DNA of 64,000 nucleotides. Source: Basidiobolus meristosporus CBS 931.73 (taxonomy: Eukaryota > Basidiobolomycota > Basidiobolomycetes > Basidiobolales > Basidiobolaceae). Below are positions 46,150 to 63,502 of the stretch, piece after piece (the stretch's first letter is position 1; the number at the start of each line of letters is the position of its first letter). The DNA is taken from positions 1 to 64,000 of the forward strand of contig MCFE01000181.1 in the NCBI GenBank assembly GCA_002104905.1. The letters run 5' to 3'. Made by a program: the position numbers and the translations under genes. The notes beneath the pieces were generated by a model that saw only the letters and a program-made list of their open reading frames with translations, had not been told where the DNA came from and did not search any database.

Positions 46150-47242
46150 TTATTGTTTGTTTCCTCCTTGAATAATATTTACGAGCCTATCCAACAGGGC
46201 AGAGTTAGTATGAGCGATTCCGACGAGAACCGTACCGAACTTACCAATCCAGCCCTTCAGTCAACCCTTCGCCTTTGATTGCGCTAGTTTTGGTGATGGA
46301 CCATTGGCGGTTTCGTAACAGACTCAGTCCTAGCCCCTCCGAAACTTCAGCTGGTGTCATGGCGCCTGGCATATCTTGCTTGTTGGCAAATACTAGCAGA
46401 GCTGCATCACGCAATTCTTCCTCCTACAACGAATGTTTGTTCAACGCCGGGTCAACGAGATATGACAGGAATATCCCCCACCTCCAACATCGCAACTAGC
46501 TCTTCACGCGATGTACCAATACGATCTCTATCACAACTATCAACCACGTAGATGACGGCATCAGTGTTTGCGTAATAGCAGCGCCAGTAGGGTCTATTCG
46601 AAAGATTGTCAGATCCATTTGCTATCCACCAGAAGCTTGCCATTCAGCTGATTGTGTATATGCTTACCTTATACTCGTTTGGCCTATTTGAGTTCAGCGG
46701 ATAAGCGAAGGTTGGTGGGAAAGCATTACAAGCCGGATAAGTGTTATTATTTACTAACCTCCAAGATCCCAAACTATTCATCGTGGGAAGATTCGTTGGT
46801 TAAAGCGGTCGAGGGTTGGGAGTTTCTTAATGACTAACCTTGAAGCTTTATATTCTTGTATGTGACAGTTTCGACGTTGAACCCAATTGCTGTAAGGAAG
46901 ATAAAGCGACATCAGGCGCTAAGGAACAAGAGGTATTCCAAAGATCACTTGGAATAAATAACAGTACGTACTAGGGATGGTTGCTACAACTTCGCCAATC
47001 TTTTCTCAACAGGTTACGATGTTGCTCAAGGTGCATCAAAGGATACAGCATAGATACCTGGAGTCGATACAGAATAGTTGTCTTGCCAGCCCCATCTAGG
47101 CCTAAAATAAGAATTCGGACATCTTTCTCACCCCAAAGTCGTGAGAATAATTTGGTGAAGATTTGACCTAACGATCGGGATTGTTAACAAGAAAGCTGGA
47201 TGGCCGTGGTGTAGAGTTTAAAGTGACAAGAATCGTACCCAT
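46150..47242 (-). CDS. ARL1: ARL1-type small GTPase with micro-exons
   Basis: Nine exons join to 183 residues: 47242-47239 (4 nt), 47167-47058, 46999-46972 (28 nt), 46889-46839, 46773-46759 (15 nt), 46683-46668 (16 nt), 46593-46482, 46423-46245, 46186-46150. The product has Gly2 for N-myristoylation, the P-loop [24 protein letters not shown] (switch I), [17 protein letters not shown] (switch II), [20 protein letters not shown] and TSAIKGEG. These residues are specific to ARL1. ARL1 recruits GRIP golgins at the trans-Golgi. The DLGGQ/TSIR segment is encoded by two consecutive micro-exons that gene finders would probably miss. Without them the plain open frames give a wrong protein. Confidence 0.92.
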
Positions 47243-49080
47243 TTATGACACAAATATAAGGTATGAAGAGCCTATTGAGCAAAAGAAGATAAGGTATACT
47301 AGGTCGAGACACAGTTAGGGGTGACGCTCGCTGCTTACGGTATGTCAAAGAAACCCTACCTTGTGCCAATATGTTAAAGTGAAGGTGTGTTAGAGAAGTG
47401 TATAAAAATCGTGAAGTAAAGTCAGCGCGGAGTGCTGTATGAGATCAATAGTTCAGACCTGATGAAATCAAATGTTGGTAATTTTAAAGTTCATACTTCA
47501 AATAAGATTATTCAATATATCTATTACATACTCGCCTTTGATTGATCTAAATAGAAATGGATATATGAGTTCATGCGGCATATAAGTGACGTACGCATGG
47601 AGGAAATTCATCACAGCTCACTAAAATCGATACACACTAACTGGTTTTTGGTAATTCTGTTCGTCAACAGCCATCCTTGAGGATTCCATCGCCAAGCCTG
47701 GCTGGACCCCACCCACACAACGGAAGCTCGAGAAACTTTGCTCCATAATCGTTGTTCACACGGGGCAGGCTAATGCCTGGAGAATGAATTGGCTAGAATG
47801 ATCACACAAGTCCCAGTGTGCACTGGATTTAGCCAACTGCAAGCAATTCTTCAGATTTAGTGCTTGATCAGGTATTCACTACGATCAATTCCCATGCCTG
47901 TTCAAGTGAGAGCTTTGGATATTTTATCATGATGGATAGATAATGTGTAGCAAGCCCGATTGTTTATGTAATAGACTTCCGGGATGATCAATGCCTGAAA
48001 AGAGCACTTGAGGCTGTAGAGTGGATTCAGATCCTGTGTGACCAGGTCGCTCTTTGTGATGGATAGGACAAGGCATATTTTGCCTCGACCCCATACGGAG
48101 TAAGTTATACTTTGTGCTCATGTAAGGGCAAATGGCTATTGCAGGTTCTCTACGTTCGAATACTTCAGCAGCAACTTTATCCTCTCCTGGCGATTCTGTA
48201 TCACGTCTGTTTGTTTCTTGTGCGATCGCATCACGCATACAAAGTCATTTTGGGCGGTGACTGAGTGGTCATAAAAGTCACGAATATTCCAAATGCCAGT
48301 CTTGTGCGCAACATACAACGGTTGATATTTTCTCAGCCATGATTTTCGATGTTTCACAGCCCTGGATGCACGAATTCGACCTTCCAGAAATTCCCGATGC
48401 GTGATTAGACCGAATTCGTGCACTTCTTTCCCTTCAGCTTCTTCGCGACGTTCATCAATGCCGCGGTAGGAGAAATCGATGGCGACCGGCATTTGGGCCC
48501 GTTGAGTATCCTGACGAACGCGCTCTACATACCACTCACTTGTAGCTCTAGTTGGCCTGATATGCCAGGGTGAGTGGGTTGAAACCCGATTTGCAAGCTA
48601 CTCATCTGCCAAGCCAATATCTTGACATGCTTGGCGTATAGCTGATCTATTCTACCTTTATTTATGTACAACGATAGAGTGGGTGCTCTATGATATTTAC
48701 ATGGTTCGTCAAGTACTGGTACTGCAGATTTCCAAACACAGCCTGATAATGATCATGAAACAAAACCAGGGCTAGTCTGAGTTCAGATTGCATGTACTCA
48801 AGATCGAACATCTCAATTCTGCTGACATATTGCATTGCTGAAAAACAAGCTTCGCTGCTTCGGTTGACTTGATATTTATTACTATCGATTGGAATAAGGT
48901 GTTTGAAGCGGAAGAGTGATGGTTTGTGAGTGATTGATGCGCGATGCTAAACTAGTTAAAGAGCTCCATTATTCGTCACGGTTTTGTCGGAACATGAGAG
49001 CAAAATACTTCAATGGCGAGCAGCCTAGAATTAACCCACATACTCACTGGTAGGCTAGTCTAGAGGGATGATGATGAGGC
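47243..49080. other. Intergenic, with one possible small gene
   Basis: Apart from the charged frame at 48136-48492, nothing was recognised. The left end should hold the ARL1 promoter and the right end the 3' region of the SPX-SerB gene. Confidence 0.45.
48136..48492 (-). CDS. Possible small protein, unrecognised
   Basis: A 118-codon ATG-started frame rich in charged residues (GIDERREEAEGKEVHEFGL; HKTGIWNIRDFYDHSVTAQN). Its composition looks more like protein than the neighbouring chance frames, but there is no known domain, signal peptide or supporting splice structure. It could be an exon of a larger unrecognised gene or a chance frame. Confidence 0.25.
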   Translation of the reverse strand: MPVAIDFSYRGIDERREEAEGKEVHEFGLITHREFLEGRIRASRAVKHRKSWLRKYQPLYVAHKTGIWNIRDFYDHSVTAQNDFVCVMRSHKKQTDVIQNRQERIKLLLKYSNVENLQ

Positions 49081-51190
<2,110 letters not shown>

Positions 51191-52265
51191 GGTGTAGCAG
51201 GACCTTTGGTAGACAAAGCTTCTGACTTCGGAGGAACTGGGGAAGAGAAGTAGTGCGGAGTACGCAAGCAATTCAGGTTAAAGCTGGAAAGTGGGCCTAA
51301 ACGTCAAGTGGCATAATTTTTGAAAATTTTAAGGCATTAAATTGTTGAACTCAAAAATTATCATCATGTGGTATCTGTAGAAGGGAATTGGCATTTGGAA
51401 ATGAATGTGACTTCCTGAATTGGTACTTGCTTGGTGAATTGCTAGAACTGGCTGAGCTGATCTATTATGAGTCACATATGTTCAACTCATGGCAACGAGC
51501 CCGATAGCAGTGAAAGCTCTGTAAATGGCCCATACCGGTGACGGAAATGTCAAATCTTCACTCACAGCCAATAAGGTTATCTCCATGCTATCTGATAACG
51601 ATAAGTGCTGAAGAGGCGAGCCAGATATCCAGATATGGCGTTGCTTTGACTGAATTCTTCACTTGACTCCGGTGATATTCGGCAAATACCAGTGAATTCG
51701 TGTAATCACTCGAATTAAACGATGCCTTTATTTAGGCATCATATTACGTCAATTCAAGGAGCAGGCTCAGTATCCTGAAATGTATTCTCTGCTGCTCAGG
51801 TATTATAACAGTCGGGTTGTATCACTATGGGATTGAATATACAAATCTCGATTGAGCTCCAATGAAATATGAATCTCGGAAAATTTCCAGCCCTATACTA
51901 GGTGATGAGTACGTTTACTAAGGGGCTGGTCGGTCAATTTCGGTACTCGCTACTTGTAACAGGATGGGGATGAAGGGCGGGGGTCTCTGAAAAGGGTTGA
52001 GATCACCAGGGACATCATGGATGCTATTATCCGCCATAAATCACTCCACCTGATGCAATGAACGCTGTTGCTACGAGGCTTTTATTGATCCTGGTTATAA
52101 AATAAGTACGAGGCAGATTTTAGCGAATGGCTCACATTCATTAACTGTTGTTTACCGGTGAGTGCTCACCTGCTAGCCTACGCAACACGTGAAAATAGGC
52201 GTAAAAACTAGGTGATGGTCAAAATTTTGATGCTATATATTATCAGAGAAATGAAAAGCCAATGT
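51191..52265. other. Intergenic
   Basis: 1.1 kb between two minus-strand genes. No frame of note. Confidence 0.5.
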
Positions 52266-54021
52266 TTACTGAACCAAGAGTTTAACACTAGTGCGTGGAA
52301 GAACTTCTTCCTGCTCTGCAATCACGTAAGCCCAGGTTGCCATGGTGGCTGCGTTAGCTGATAAATCATCTGGGTTCAAAGCTTCCATTCGATCACCTGC
52401 ACTATGATGGTAGTAGAAATAGCCTTTCTGATAGGCAGCGTCGGGTGTAAGACCGGTAATGTGATCTGCAGTGACAAACTCTCCGCACGGAACCCCAGCG
52501 GCGCAAAGGTTTGATACATCAGCGCCTGCACCTCCCTTTACAACATTACCTGCTGAAAGACTGGAAAGATACTCGGCTCCAATCCTGGCGATCGCTTGCT
52601 GGGCGGCATCACTACCTTGGAATGAGATTCCCCAAGGCTTGAAGTTGCCAGAGTCAGATTCCAAAGCAAACACATGTTTATCGATCTCGTTTTTGTAATG
52701 CTCGAAGTAAGCGCGTGAGCCTGCTCCGCCGTTCTCTTCGTCAACCCAGAACACTGCCCGAACTAATATAAAATAAGCATCATGCTACATTTACCTTTGG
52801 TATATCAGACACTTACCGGTTCGTCGTGGACGTGTGGGCAATTCAGAAATCAGACGAAGTGCTTCCCAGCCTGTAAATGCGCCGCCCCCGTCATCCATAG
52901 CACCCACTCCAATGTCCCATGAATCTATGTGACCGCCGATAACTACGATCTCATCAGGTTTCTCTCGGCCCTTTACCTCAACGATTATGTTACGCGAGAC
53001 TTTGGAGAGAGGCTTGTAGGTATTTCTGAGGCGCAGGTTCACACGGGGTATAGGGAAAAGTTTCTTGTTGGCATATCTCTCGTCGGTAGAGATTGAGCGA
53101 TTGTACATACGGCCTAGCAAATTGGCGTCTTCTAGTGAGATTGCTGCGGAAGGAATACTAAAATGTAGATTAGTTTCTAGCTCATTCGTGATGTAGTGCA
53201 ATCAACATACGTGGCTCTAGTCGAGGAACCAATATGGATGGTGTTGAGTGAGAATGGAGTGACTGATCGAACTAGCGCAGCAATTGCACCATATTTCTCA
53301 GCAATGACTGCACCTTTGGAGCGGTAGCCAACACTTTTTCCGTATGTGGTAAATGGATTGTTGAATAGTACTATTTTCCCCTTGACCTTGTCTTTTAGCG
53401 ACTCAAGTTCGTCAGAGCCACTAACAACGATCACTTCGGCCGTTAAACCATGACGACCTGTTTCGGCCGACCGCCCGAGTGCCTTGACGTCCAGATCAAC
53501 CTTGCCGCGAGTGGGTGTAAATAGACTGAGCGATTCTTCTTGACGGTGCCATACGTCGACCTGTAGTACGGTCAGATAGTTGGTAAATCTGATTGATCCA
53601 ACATGTAACCTACCTTCACATTTTGAGTTGTAACAGTAAGGTTTTTGTCCTCCTTTCGAATGGTACGAACAATCCAGTCAATGGACTAAAATACACATTT
53701 GAATCAGCTGATTTGTAGATTAGATAAATCGATGATATCCTTACGTCCTCAAGATTCTTAGACCCAGTGGGTCTGGCGCCGTAAAGGTCAGTCATTTCAG
53801 CAAGACGATCCCAGCTTTTTCTACTCGCAGCATTAGAAATTAGTATAGCCAGCGAAATGCAAACCATCGGGGACATACTTGGAGTTCAAGCCTGTGTCAA
53901 TCAGTTGCTTGACCGTAGTGGCGATATTAACAGTTATTGGCGCATCGGCAGCGTAGGCGGCAGTGCCTAGCAGGGAAAGCGCGTACAAACTGCAAACTAT
54001 TGCTTGTGAGGGACGTGTCAT
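52266..54021 (-). CDS. Secreted M28 metallopeptidase, carboxypeptidase Q-like
   Basis: Six exons (54021-53879, 53820-53745, 53685-53614, 53560-53211, 53157-52817, 52762-52266) give 492 residues. The signal peptide is MTRPSQAIVCSLYALSLLG, ending near AYA. Conserved blocks are LAEMTDLYGARPTGSKNLED, GKIVLFNNPFTTYGKSVGYR, GGHIDSWDIGVGAMDDGGGA (Zn ligands His and Asp), FWVDEENGGAGS (catalytic Glu pair), ALESDSGNFKPWG and the late Zn ligand in YYHHSAGDRMEALNPDD. This order matches animal plasma glutamate carboxypeptidase (CPQ), which cleaves dipeptides. Length (about 470-490) agrees. It is likely an extracellular or vacuolar aminopeptidase/dipeptidase. Confidence 0.9.
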
Positions 54022-54300
54022 ATTTGATGGGCTTGCAGTATATGGTCAAGCAGATCGAGGGTTTTTCGACTGTTCCGTGAGGGTAACGACTGAGGGCTAA
54101 TTTATATCCTTTGTTCCTTATATTTCAAACCGTCCGACTTCACGCAGCTAATCCGGAATTATTAACAACTGATTTGTTCTTTACTATGACGCAAAACCGA
54201 TGGGTGGTTTCATGATCATTGGAAATGGTAAATTTGTCAGTTTGACCAATAATTAGATGGCAATTTTAGGTCAATGGGAGTGAAGTGATACAAATACAGT
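54022..54300. other. Promoter region of the carboxypeptidase Q-like gene
   Basis: Immediately upstream of the start at 54021. AT-rich, with no specific site identified. Confidence 0.35.
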
Positions 54301-54309
54301 GGCACAATG

Positions 54310-54939
54310 TGATTAAACTATCCATACAACCACGAGATCAACATCTACCTTGGCGAGGTGCACGTCGTTACCATATTTATGTGTAGTTCGGAATACGAGC
54401 ACAATAACACCATCCCTACCAGTGATGGTTAACCGAAACTTTGGAACATGAGTTAGGGAAAGGTTTCTGCCACTTACCAAGTTATCCATAACCTCTCGCC
54501 ATGTATCACGTTCTAGCGACCAGAGAATTCCTGAGCCCCTATTCCACAATAATGGCGAAAGCTAAGCATTGGCTCCAATGCAACCCGTTGCCAGCCAATA
54601 CCCTTGAGGGACTTCGTTGGAGATGGGTTATCTGAACCATAGCAATGATTAGTAAGGGGACAGTAGGGCTCACAAATAGCGCTTATCATTCCTGATGATG
54701 TGGGAATTCCTAGTAGGGAATCAAGTTTAGTCGTGTAATCTGCTGGAGCTCACTTGCACCAAGCTCGAGTAAACTACAGATTTTCTCACATGCCGAGTAT
54801 CACTTGATTCTAAAATCACGTATGGTAACCATGCTAAGTGCCAGTCAACACCACTCGCTTTTCTTATTTTCATTAAACGCCAATATGTGTTTCCGGTCAT
54901 TTCCCATGCAGCTACTATGCTGGATTCGAGGACAGCCAT
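54310..54939 (-). pseudogene. Possible decayed or partial gene, unrecognised
   Basis: Minus-strand pieces look protein-like: 54939-54770 (AWEMTGNTYWRLMKIRKASG; DWHLAWLPYVILESS), then across a plausible 56-nt intron to GIPTSSGMISAICEPYCPL and GIGWQRVALEPMLSFRHYCG. A third piece (GILWSLERDTWREVMDNL; FRLTITGRDGVIVLVFRTTH) is in another frame that I could not join. This may be a pseudogene, or a gene with an intron I missed. No family was recognised. Confidence 0.35.
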
Positions 54940-55128
54940 GTAACCTCGGCCGTGAGTACCTCTAATTCTTTTTTTTGGGTTATTGTTAACCTATAACCAG
55001 AATAGGCAGTATTCTGTAGTTCCTAAAAATCCACCATATCTTTGTAATGGTCAGGTATTCTGCACCTCGGCTCTGATGAACGTTTATTTTGTGGATGCGC
55101 CATCCTACGTATCAGCGCAAGATGGGGT

Positions 55129-57502
55129 TCAGGAATTCTTGAAAGAGCTTCGGATCTCTGACAAACCAGCCTCGACAACTTCTTGAGCTCTTGCCTTATT
55201 AAGGGTCTCAGAGTCGATTCCTTCAGCAAGTGGATTTGCATCGATCAGGCCGTTTGTGACGTGACCGCTGGATTTCAAGATCTCTTGCTTCATCTCGAAT
55301 TCCTCTTTCCGGACAATTTCGTCAACCCAACTGGGTACTGATTTAACAACCACTCGGATAAAGTGTCTGAACAAAAAATACCCATGCTCTGCCAGCACTG
55401 CAGTCACGATACCGTATATTATACGGTGTACATACGTGAGGTGAGGCATTCCAGCTTGGCGATCCCAATGACGAAATTGATATACCAATACAGCGTTGGT
55501 CAAAGAAGAAACCCAGGAGATTATTTGTAGATTGTCTAGCCAGGGCCCAATGGTGTCTGTGCGGCTGGGGATTGGACGTCGTGTGTTAATGCAGATTTTT
55601 GCAGCATCTGACCTTATCTCGACCCAATTATTAGCAAATGCTGTTAACGGTGTCAACGTCCAGATAGAGGAAAACAAGGTAACATAGCCAAATTGTGTGA
55701 TCATCTCCACGTAATCTTCATAAACGTCGTACTCGGGCAGATTACTCTCTTTTACAATTCTGTGAAGGAAATCTTTCTCATCTTCCCGCACATACTCATC
55801 GTAGACTTCACCTGAAGAGCTGCTACTGACTGTATCCTTCAGCTCCATAGCTTTCTTGGATGCATAGCGTATTGCTATGGGGACTATCGTTTCAGTGGCA
55901 AAGTTGATGGCTTGAGCGGTGATTACAAAATACATCAATTGTGCTTGAAGCCTTTCTGGACCAACAATGCGATGCGCAGTTTTGATTGAAGAGCGGCCAA
56001 TAAATTGTTCGAATTGCGTTTCGTACGGGATGTACACCCATGCAACCAAGAATATAGATAGAAAGCCAACGAGGAAGTTCACTAGGCAGATCTTGTAAGT
56101 CAAAAAAGTATTGTACTGAGTATCTGTCTCATGATTTTCGAAGTCATTCAATTTTCGTGCGAGATCAGTATAAGCTTTGCTGAGATATGGAATGCTGGCC
56201 GAATATAGTATGACTGGGAAGAGCGAAAGATATTCATGGTATGGGCCTTGATAGAACTCATTCAGAAAAACCTCTACCGCAAATACCGCACCAACTACCA
56301 GTGAGAACAAAAGTCCTCCAAAGATAATTACGGGGATCGTAATTGTTCTTTTCATCCACGACTCCCAGATGGGGGTAAAATACACCGTTTCTCCAGTTAC
56401 CCGATTGGTTGCAGTACTAGAGGGAATATAAGCTGCGCGGCGTTTTTCGACCTTGGAGCAATTGCGAACATTCCACCAAATAGAGAGTTCACGCTCGCGT
56501 CGTTTCCACAGCTCAATGAACACTACACCCCAGCCAACTACGAAAGAGGAGTATATGATAGAGAACTGTCCATTCATGAAATGGGCCAGGATACCCGCAA
56601 TTGCTGGAATAGCTAAGGAGTAAAAGTAGTACTGGAGAAACTCGAAATAAAAGGCAATCTAGATAGAAACTCATCAACAATCAGTGCTCCGATGTGAATC
56701 GAGATATATTCTAGATACCGTTTCACCGAAGTGATCCCTCAGATTCTGTAAATCTTCCTGTTTGATTCGCCACGAGGTGGACCAACTCCTTAGCCATTGC
56801 TAATTTGCAAGCAAAAGCAGTTAATATCACTCAATCGCATCAAATCCCTGGAGAAAACCATGTTCATACATTGTTGTATGCTCGGTTGTGGATAGGAAAG
56901 AGTGAGTCGATCGCATCTATATTGTCTGGATCAAGACCAGCACACCCATCTGCTTCATCACCAACAATTATTTGATGAATCAAACGTAGACGCTCCGAAT
57001 CCGTCAATCTTGCATCCGACTTCACCTGCTTGTGCAGGGTCTGCGAGATATTTTCGCCTTTTCTTCGTGTGGAGACGCTGACCCCAGCAAGCCAGTCCTG
57101 TATTCTACGATGAAATGAGTAAAATAGAATCAGCAGCAATTAGAATCACAGTACAAACTTGATTTTTTCAAACTCCTGCTCTACTCTCACAGCCGAACAC
57201 AGAATAAACAACAAAAGTTTTCCTGTTGAGCCTTTGCGGACTTCAAATTCCAACCCAGCTTGCTTTATTTTGTCGGTGATACGCTGAAAATTGGTAATAG
57301 CATCTTGCTCGCCTTTTGAACGTTCTTCGGAGGTGGATTTAGGGGTTGGAGGTTCATACTTGAACACCAAAACAAAATCAGCGTAGTAAGTCACCGGATG
57401 ACCAGCTAGTTGTTCTTTGTGGTACTTGAGGAAATTTAGCTTTGGGTTGGAGTCGGGGTATTGCTTCGAGTCCAGCTTCATAGTGCTGATGCTTCCATCC
57501 AT
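55129..57502 (-). CDS. TMEM16/anoctamin family protein (Ist2/fungal scramblase type)
   Basis: Four exons (57502-57159, 57104-56870, 56799-56719, 56658-55129) give 729 residues. The N-terminal cytosolic domain (YYADFVLVFKYEPPTPKSTS; KIQDWLAGVSV; LRDHFGETIAFYFEFLQYY) leads into about ten transmembrane helices starting YSLAIPAIAGILAHFM. Later blocks are LWKRRERELSIWWNVRN, EQFIGRSSIKTAHRIVGPER and FGYVTLFSSIWTLTPLTAFA, followed by NNWVEIRSDAAKI, whose Glu and Asp fall where TMEM16 helix 8 supplies Ca2+ ligands. Fungal relatives are Ca2+-activated lipid scramblases (nhTMEM16, afTMEM16) or the ER-plasma-membrane tether Ist2. The short C-terminal tail lacks an Ist2-like long basic linker, which favours scramblase. 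The in-frame ATG at 57481 is an alternative start. Confidence 0.92.
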
Positions 57503-59178
57503 TTTTCTTCGACACAAATAGATGCTTCCGGCTTTTATGTGGAATCAAGATTAAATTTTATAAACAGCAAGCGATCTTGATTGTGTTGAGTATTGGGACG
57601 ATATCCCAACGCTATATAAAAAGTGACGTAAAGCTTCTTATTTCATGAAGTGACCTGGCTGTATGTCGTCATAAGACCTAGATAATTTTTAATGAGCAGG
57701 CTAAAGCTATCCTTTCATATTTGATGCCACTGCTAAATTCAAGATTGATCAAATGTAGCAATAGTAATTGTGCTGATTATATGTGTGCAGGTGACAACTA
57801 CCGTCAGCAATGTTGTCATGCAATGAAAATCGGCTATTGGTGAGATCATGCGATTTTCTCGAGCCATCAGTAACATATACGCCCGAACCCCAAACCATAT
57901 GAATCCCTGCTGGTTACGTTCGATAGCATATAGCCACCATTCCAATAGAAACTCAAGGGTAGGTTCCAAGGAAATAACGTACCTCCGAGCTCAACTAATA
58001 TCCAAACTCTCAGGGGAATAATAGCGTTCGGCTTATGGAGATACAGATATCTTTAGGATTGTTGAATTGAGTCAGCGAACTTGAAAATTCAGTTGAGTTT
58101 CAAACAAAAGTAAGCAGAAATAATGCATTCAAGTTACTACTATGTGAGCCTTAGGACACTGGCGATGCAAAATAATGGATGCAATCCCTGAAAATTAAAT
58201 CCCAACCGATATCATACAGCTTTCGCAGATATGTGCAGAATTAGCAGAACGAGGTCCTAAGTAGATAAGATAAGCCTTGGCAGTCACAAAATATAGTTCC
58301 CTAACGGGAAACAAGAGTGATGTATTTACAGTAAGATCGTTTAAGCCGTCTTGGATGAATCCAGTATTTAAAACCATCAAACAAACTGTGCTGATATGAT
58401 TAAACTAGGTTAGGTTTCCGTGATGCTGGATAGTTGCTTAATATTTAAGGGCATATGATCCTTGAATGCTGCATAAATCTGTTGCATTCTATTTCAGCAC
58501 CCATCCTGGTCAAATGTCTCACATAGAAAATCAGGTGACCACTCTTGACGAGATATGGATGCTATAATACTCACCATATAAACCCTGCCCTTAACAATGC
58601 ACTTGCTACCATTGAGTATAGTACAAGACAGCGAATGATGATTGGAAATAACCCGGAGCTTTAGCTTGATAATATCTGGAGCAATGTTACTAAGACTTTA
58701 TAAGCTCAGTATGCACAAGCCTACCTATGATATAGCAGGTTCTTGTCACATACATGTATGACTTCATTAAACGTTTCGACAATTATAATAAATCCTGGAT
58801 AATATAGATACCTAATAATTTTGAATTGTGTTGGTCGGTATTAGAATGGGGTTAGTTCCCATCATCCTTATACTTCAATATCAATAATTAAATTACAATA
58901 TTATACAGATCCACGTAATTCCAGGCAAACATTGTATGATTGTAATTATCCAAGTCAAGAATCAATACATTTGAATGTAATTTGAGCAATGATAAGTGTA
59001 CTGCTGAGTACAGATATCAAGAGTATTACCTTTTATTAACTAAAGCGAAGTTACCTTCTTTCCCTCAACCCTCGCTAAGCAATAGGAGATAGAAGCTCCT
59101 TTTTAATTAAATCTCGATACTTGATAGTTCATCAGCGTTGGGAGCGGGTTTCGATTTTTCTCACGTAAAATCATAGTG
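57503..59178. other. Intergenic between divergent genes
   Basis: AT-rich, 1.7 kb. Should hold promoters of the TMEM16 (minus) and SRPK (plus) genes. No coding signal was recognised. Confidence 0.5.
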
Positions 59179-61511
<2,333 letters not shown>

Positions 61512-63502
61512 TAATGAATCGATCGAGAGAATTCATCATTTACAAATGCACCTCTTCTTCACATCGTCTGCTCTACTTGTAACCTTCACAGTACCTTGTT
61601 TCATTAATTGATATATCCATATCTCATCGTTACCCTATCACTCAGAAATATCCTACATCCAGTCTGCACATTTTTTACTTATTTTAAAACTATGCATACA
61701 CTTAATACTGTCAACAAAAATCGCTTGAAATCCACAATTTTTATCTGATGACGAATGGATTTAAAACCGTGTAGCTGATGCACTGATCCGGGATTCGAGT
61801 TGGCGGGTTTGTCGAACGCGTCTGCCCTCAACAGGAAGAGCCTCGCAATCCAACTATCAATACCCGCACCTTACCACCTGTCCGTTGCAGAAGCGGCGCA
61901 ATGACTTCCAATACCAGTCCTTTCCAAAATATGCGAAGCACCAGAGCAACCCTCCTTTGGGCAGCCCCGTTTGACGGACGAGTGGGGATGTACATATTTG
62001 GGATTCTAGTCGTCGCTTCGAAATGATAGTGCAAGATTCCTTTCTTTAAGTTCACTTCAAACTCGACTTCGACCGGATAAACATTCATGCATGTGTTTGA
62101 AGTACTCTATATAAACACGAAACACGAAACCCGAAACCAGATCTTACCTGAAATGTTGCCCGACAGTAAGGACAGGGCATTTTAGCAATCCGTTCGAGTA
62201 TTGTAATTCCAGCATTTCGTAAATTTCAATTCCCAGAATGCACCTTGCACCTAGGCATGATGACTCCACCAACCAACCAATCATTTAGCGCTGTGGTTGG
62301 TGTGACTGTTCTGAAGTGTAGGGGCAATAACCGGTGGGGAGTGGCCTCCCGTTCAACAAAGGAATGTCATGTAACTTCTAAATCCGGCCGAAGTGATCGA
62401 ACAAAAATAGAAGTCTAATGATTATACTAGGAAGCCTTTCAAACGTCAAGTATGATTTTGATTTCGTTCTTGGCAGCCGCTAATCATTCCTCAGGTCGCC
62501 CGCATATCATGCTCTTTCAAAGGCAGGTGGAAGACGCAGCGCACAGAATTACTGGATCTCAGCAATCCCATGACATCGCCGACAAGAAGACGTTGTCTCA
62601 CCTCCATCTTTTGGCATTTCACCTGCCCGATATCGGCACAGCACTGAGTACCGACCTGACGGTTCGGAATTTGGGAATGATTAGGGGTTGGCGCCGCAGT
62701 CAGATGACCAGGAGATGGAGGGAAAGCATGGGATTCATTGTGGGCGTTTCATCGCATATCTGTTCGATGATCTATACTGTGGAAGTAGCCCTAGTGTGAT
62801 GCATCCGTAAAATATCGCTGCTATCACATCAAATCAAATCCCCCTATTTGGTCTTTCATGTTTGCGAATACTGCAGGATTAAACTTCATTTGTGTTTGTA
62901 TGCTCCTGAGCGTTTCGTTTACCACCAGCTTCCCTTACTCGTACACAACAACCCATTGTCTGAGATGACACAGTACGGATTAGCTAATCCTCTCCCCACA
63001 ATTGCCATTCTGGTATCAGCGCAGTTGCATGGTTAGTCCAGCCAGACCACAACCAACGTCCAATTCGAAATGTATCTAATATGAGTTGGGCCATGAATGC
63101 GATGGCTAGTTGATGTGCGGGCACTTGGCTTTTTGAAAATCTAAAAATACCTGAATCTTGATGGGCTATGGTCAACAGATGCAAAATCTGATCAACTGAA
63201 TACTGGAATACAGTACTCTTACTGGGCTTAACGTCCATATTTGCATCAGGAATATCTATTATGACAAACAGTGGTAGTACCTGTTTCGCAGATTTCCATA
63301 TATGTAGAAGCCATTCAAAACGTTACCCAACACGGGCCCAGGCTATAGTCTTATAAATCACACACTTCATCTAGCTGCTAACCTGTCTGTACACAAATCC
63401 ACTCTTCTCCTGTATTCAGGCGATACATTTAAATATCCACCCTCACTTGGCTGATAATCAAACTCTTTTCGCATCAACTCTGCCCACAAGAACCACCCAC
63501 TG
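61512..63502. other. Intergenic, no confident gene
   Basis: A minus-strand stretch at 61828-62240 has a splice-like arrangement (short CPYCRATFQ-type piece, GTAAGA, then VEVEFEVNLKKGILHYHFEA), and a plus frame covers 62452-62799. Neither matches a known domain. Both are too weak to call. Confidence 0.4.

Noticed and set aside
46452-46643. 63-codon ATG frame leading into the ARL1 core
   Set aside because: Its first residues ([16 protein letters not shown]) are intron sequence. The family-specific WDLGGQTSIR is recovered from micro-exons instead.
51191-51271. N-terminal extension of the SPX-SerB frame (27 residues)
   Set aside because: It starts with a non-ATG codon and precedes the SPX-typical MKFG start at 51190.
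61828-62240. Possible minus-strand two-exon gene with a CPYC motif
   Set aside because: One CxxC and one plausible donor are not enough. No family resemblance, and the downstream frame drifts into low-information sequence.
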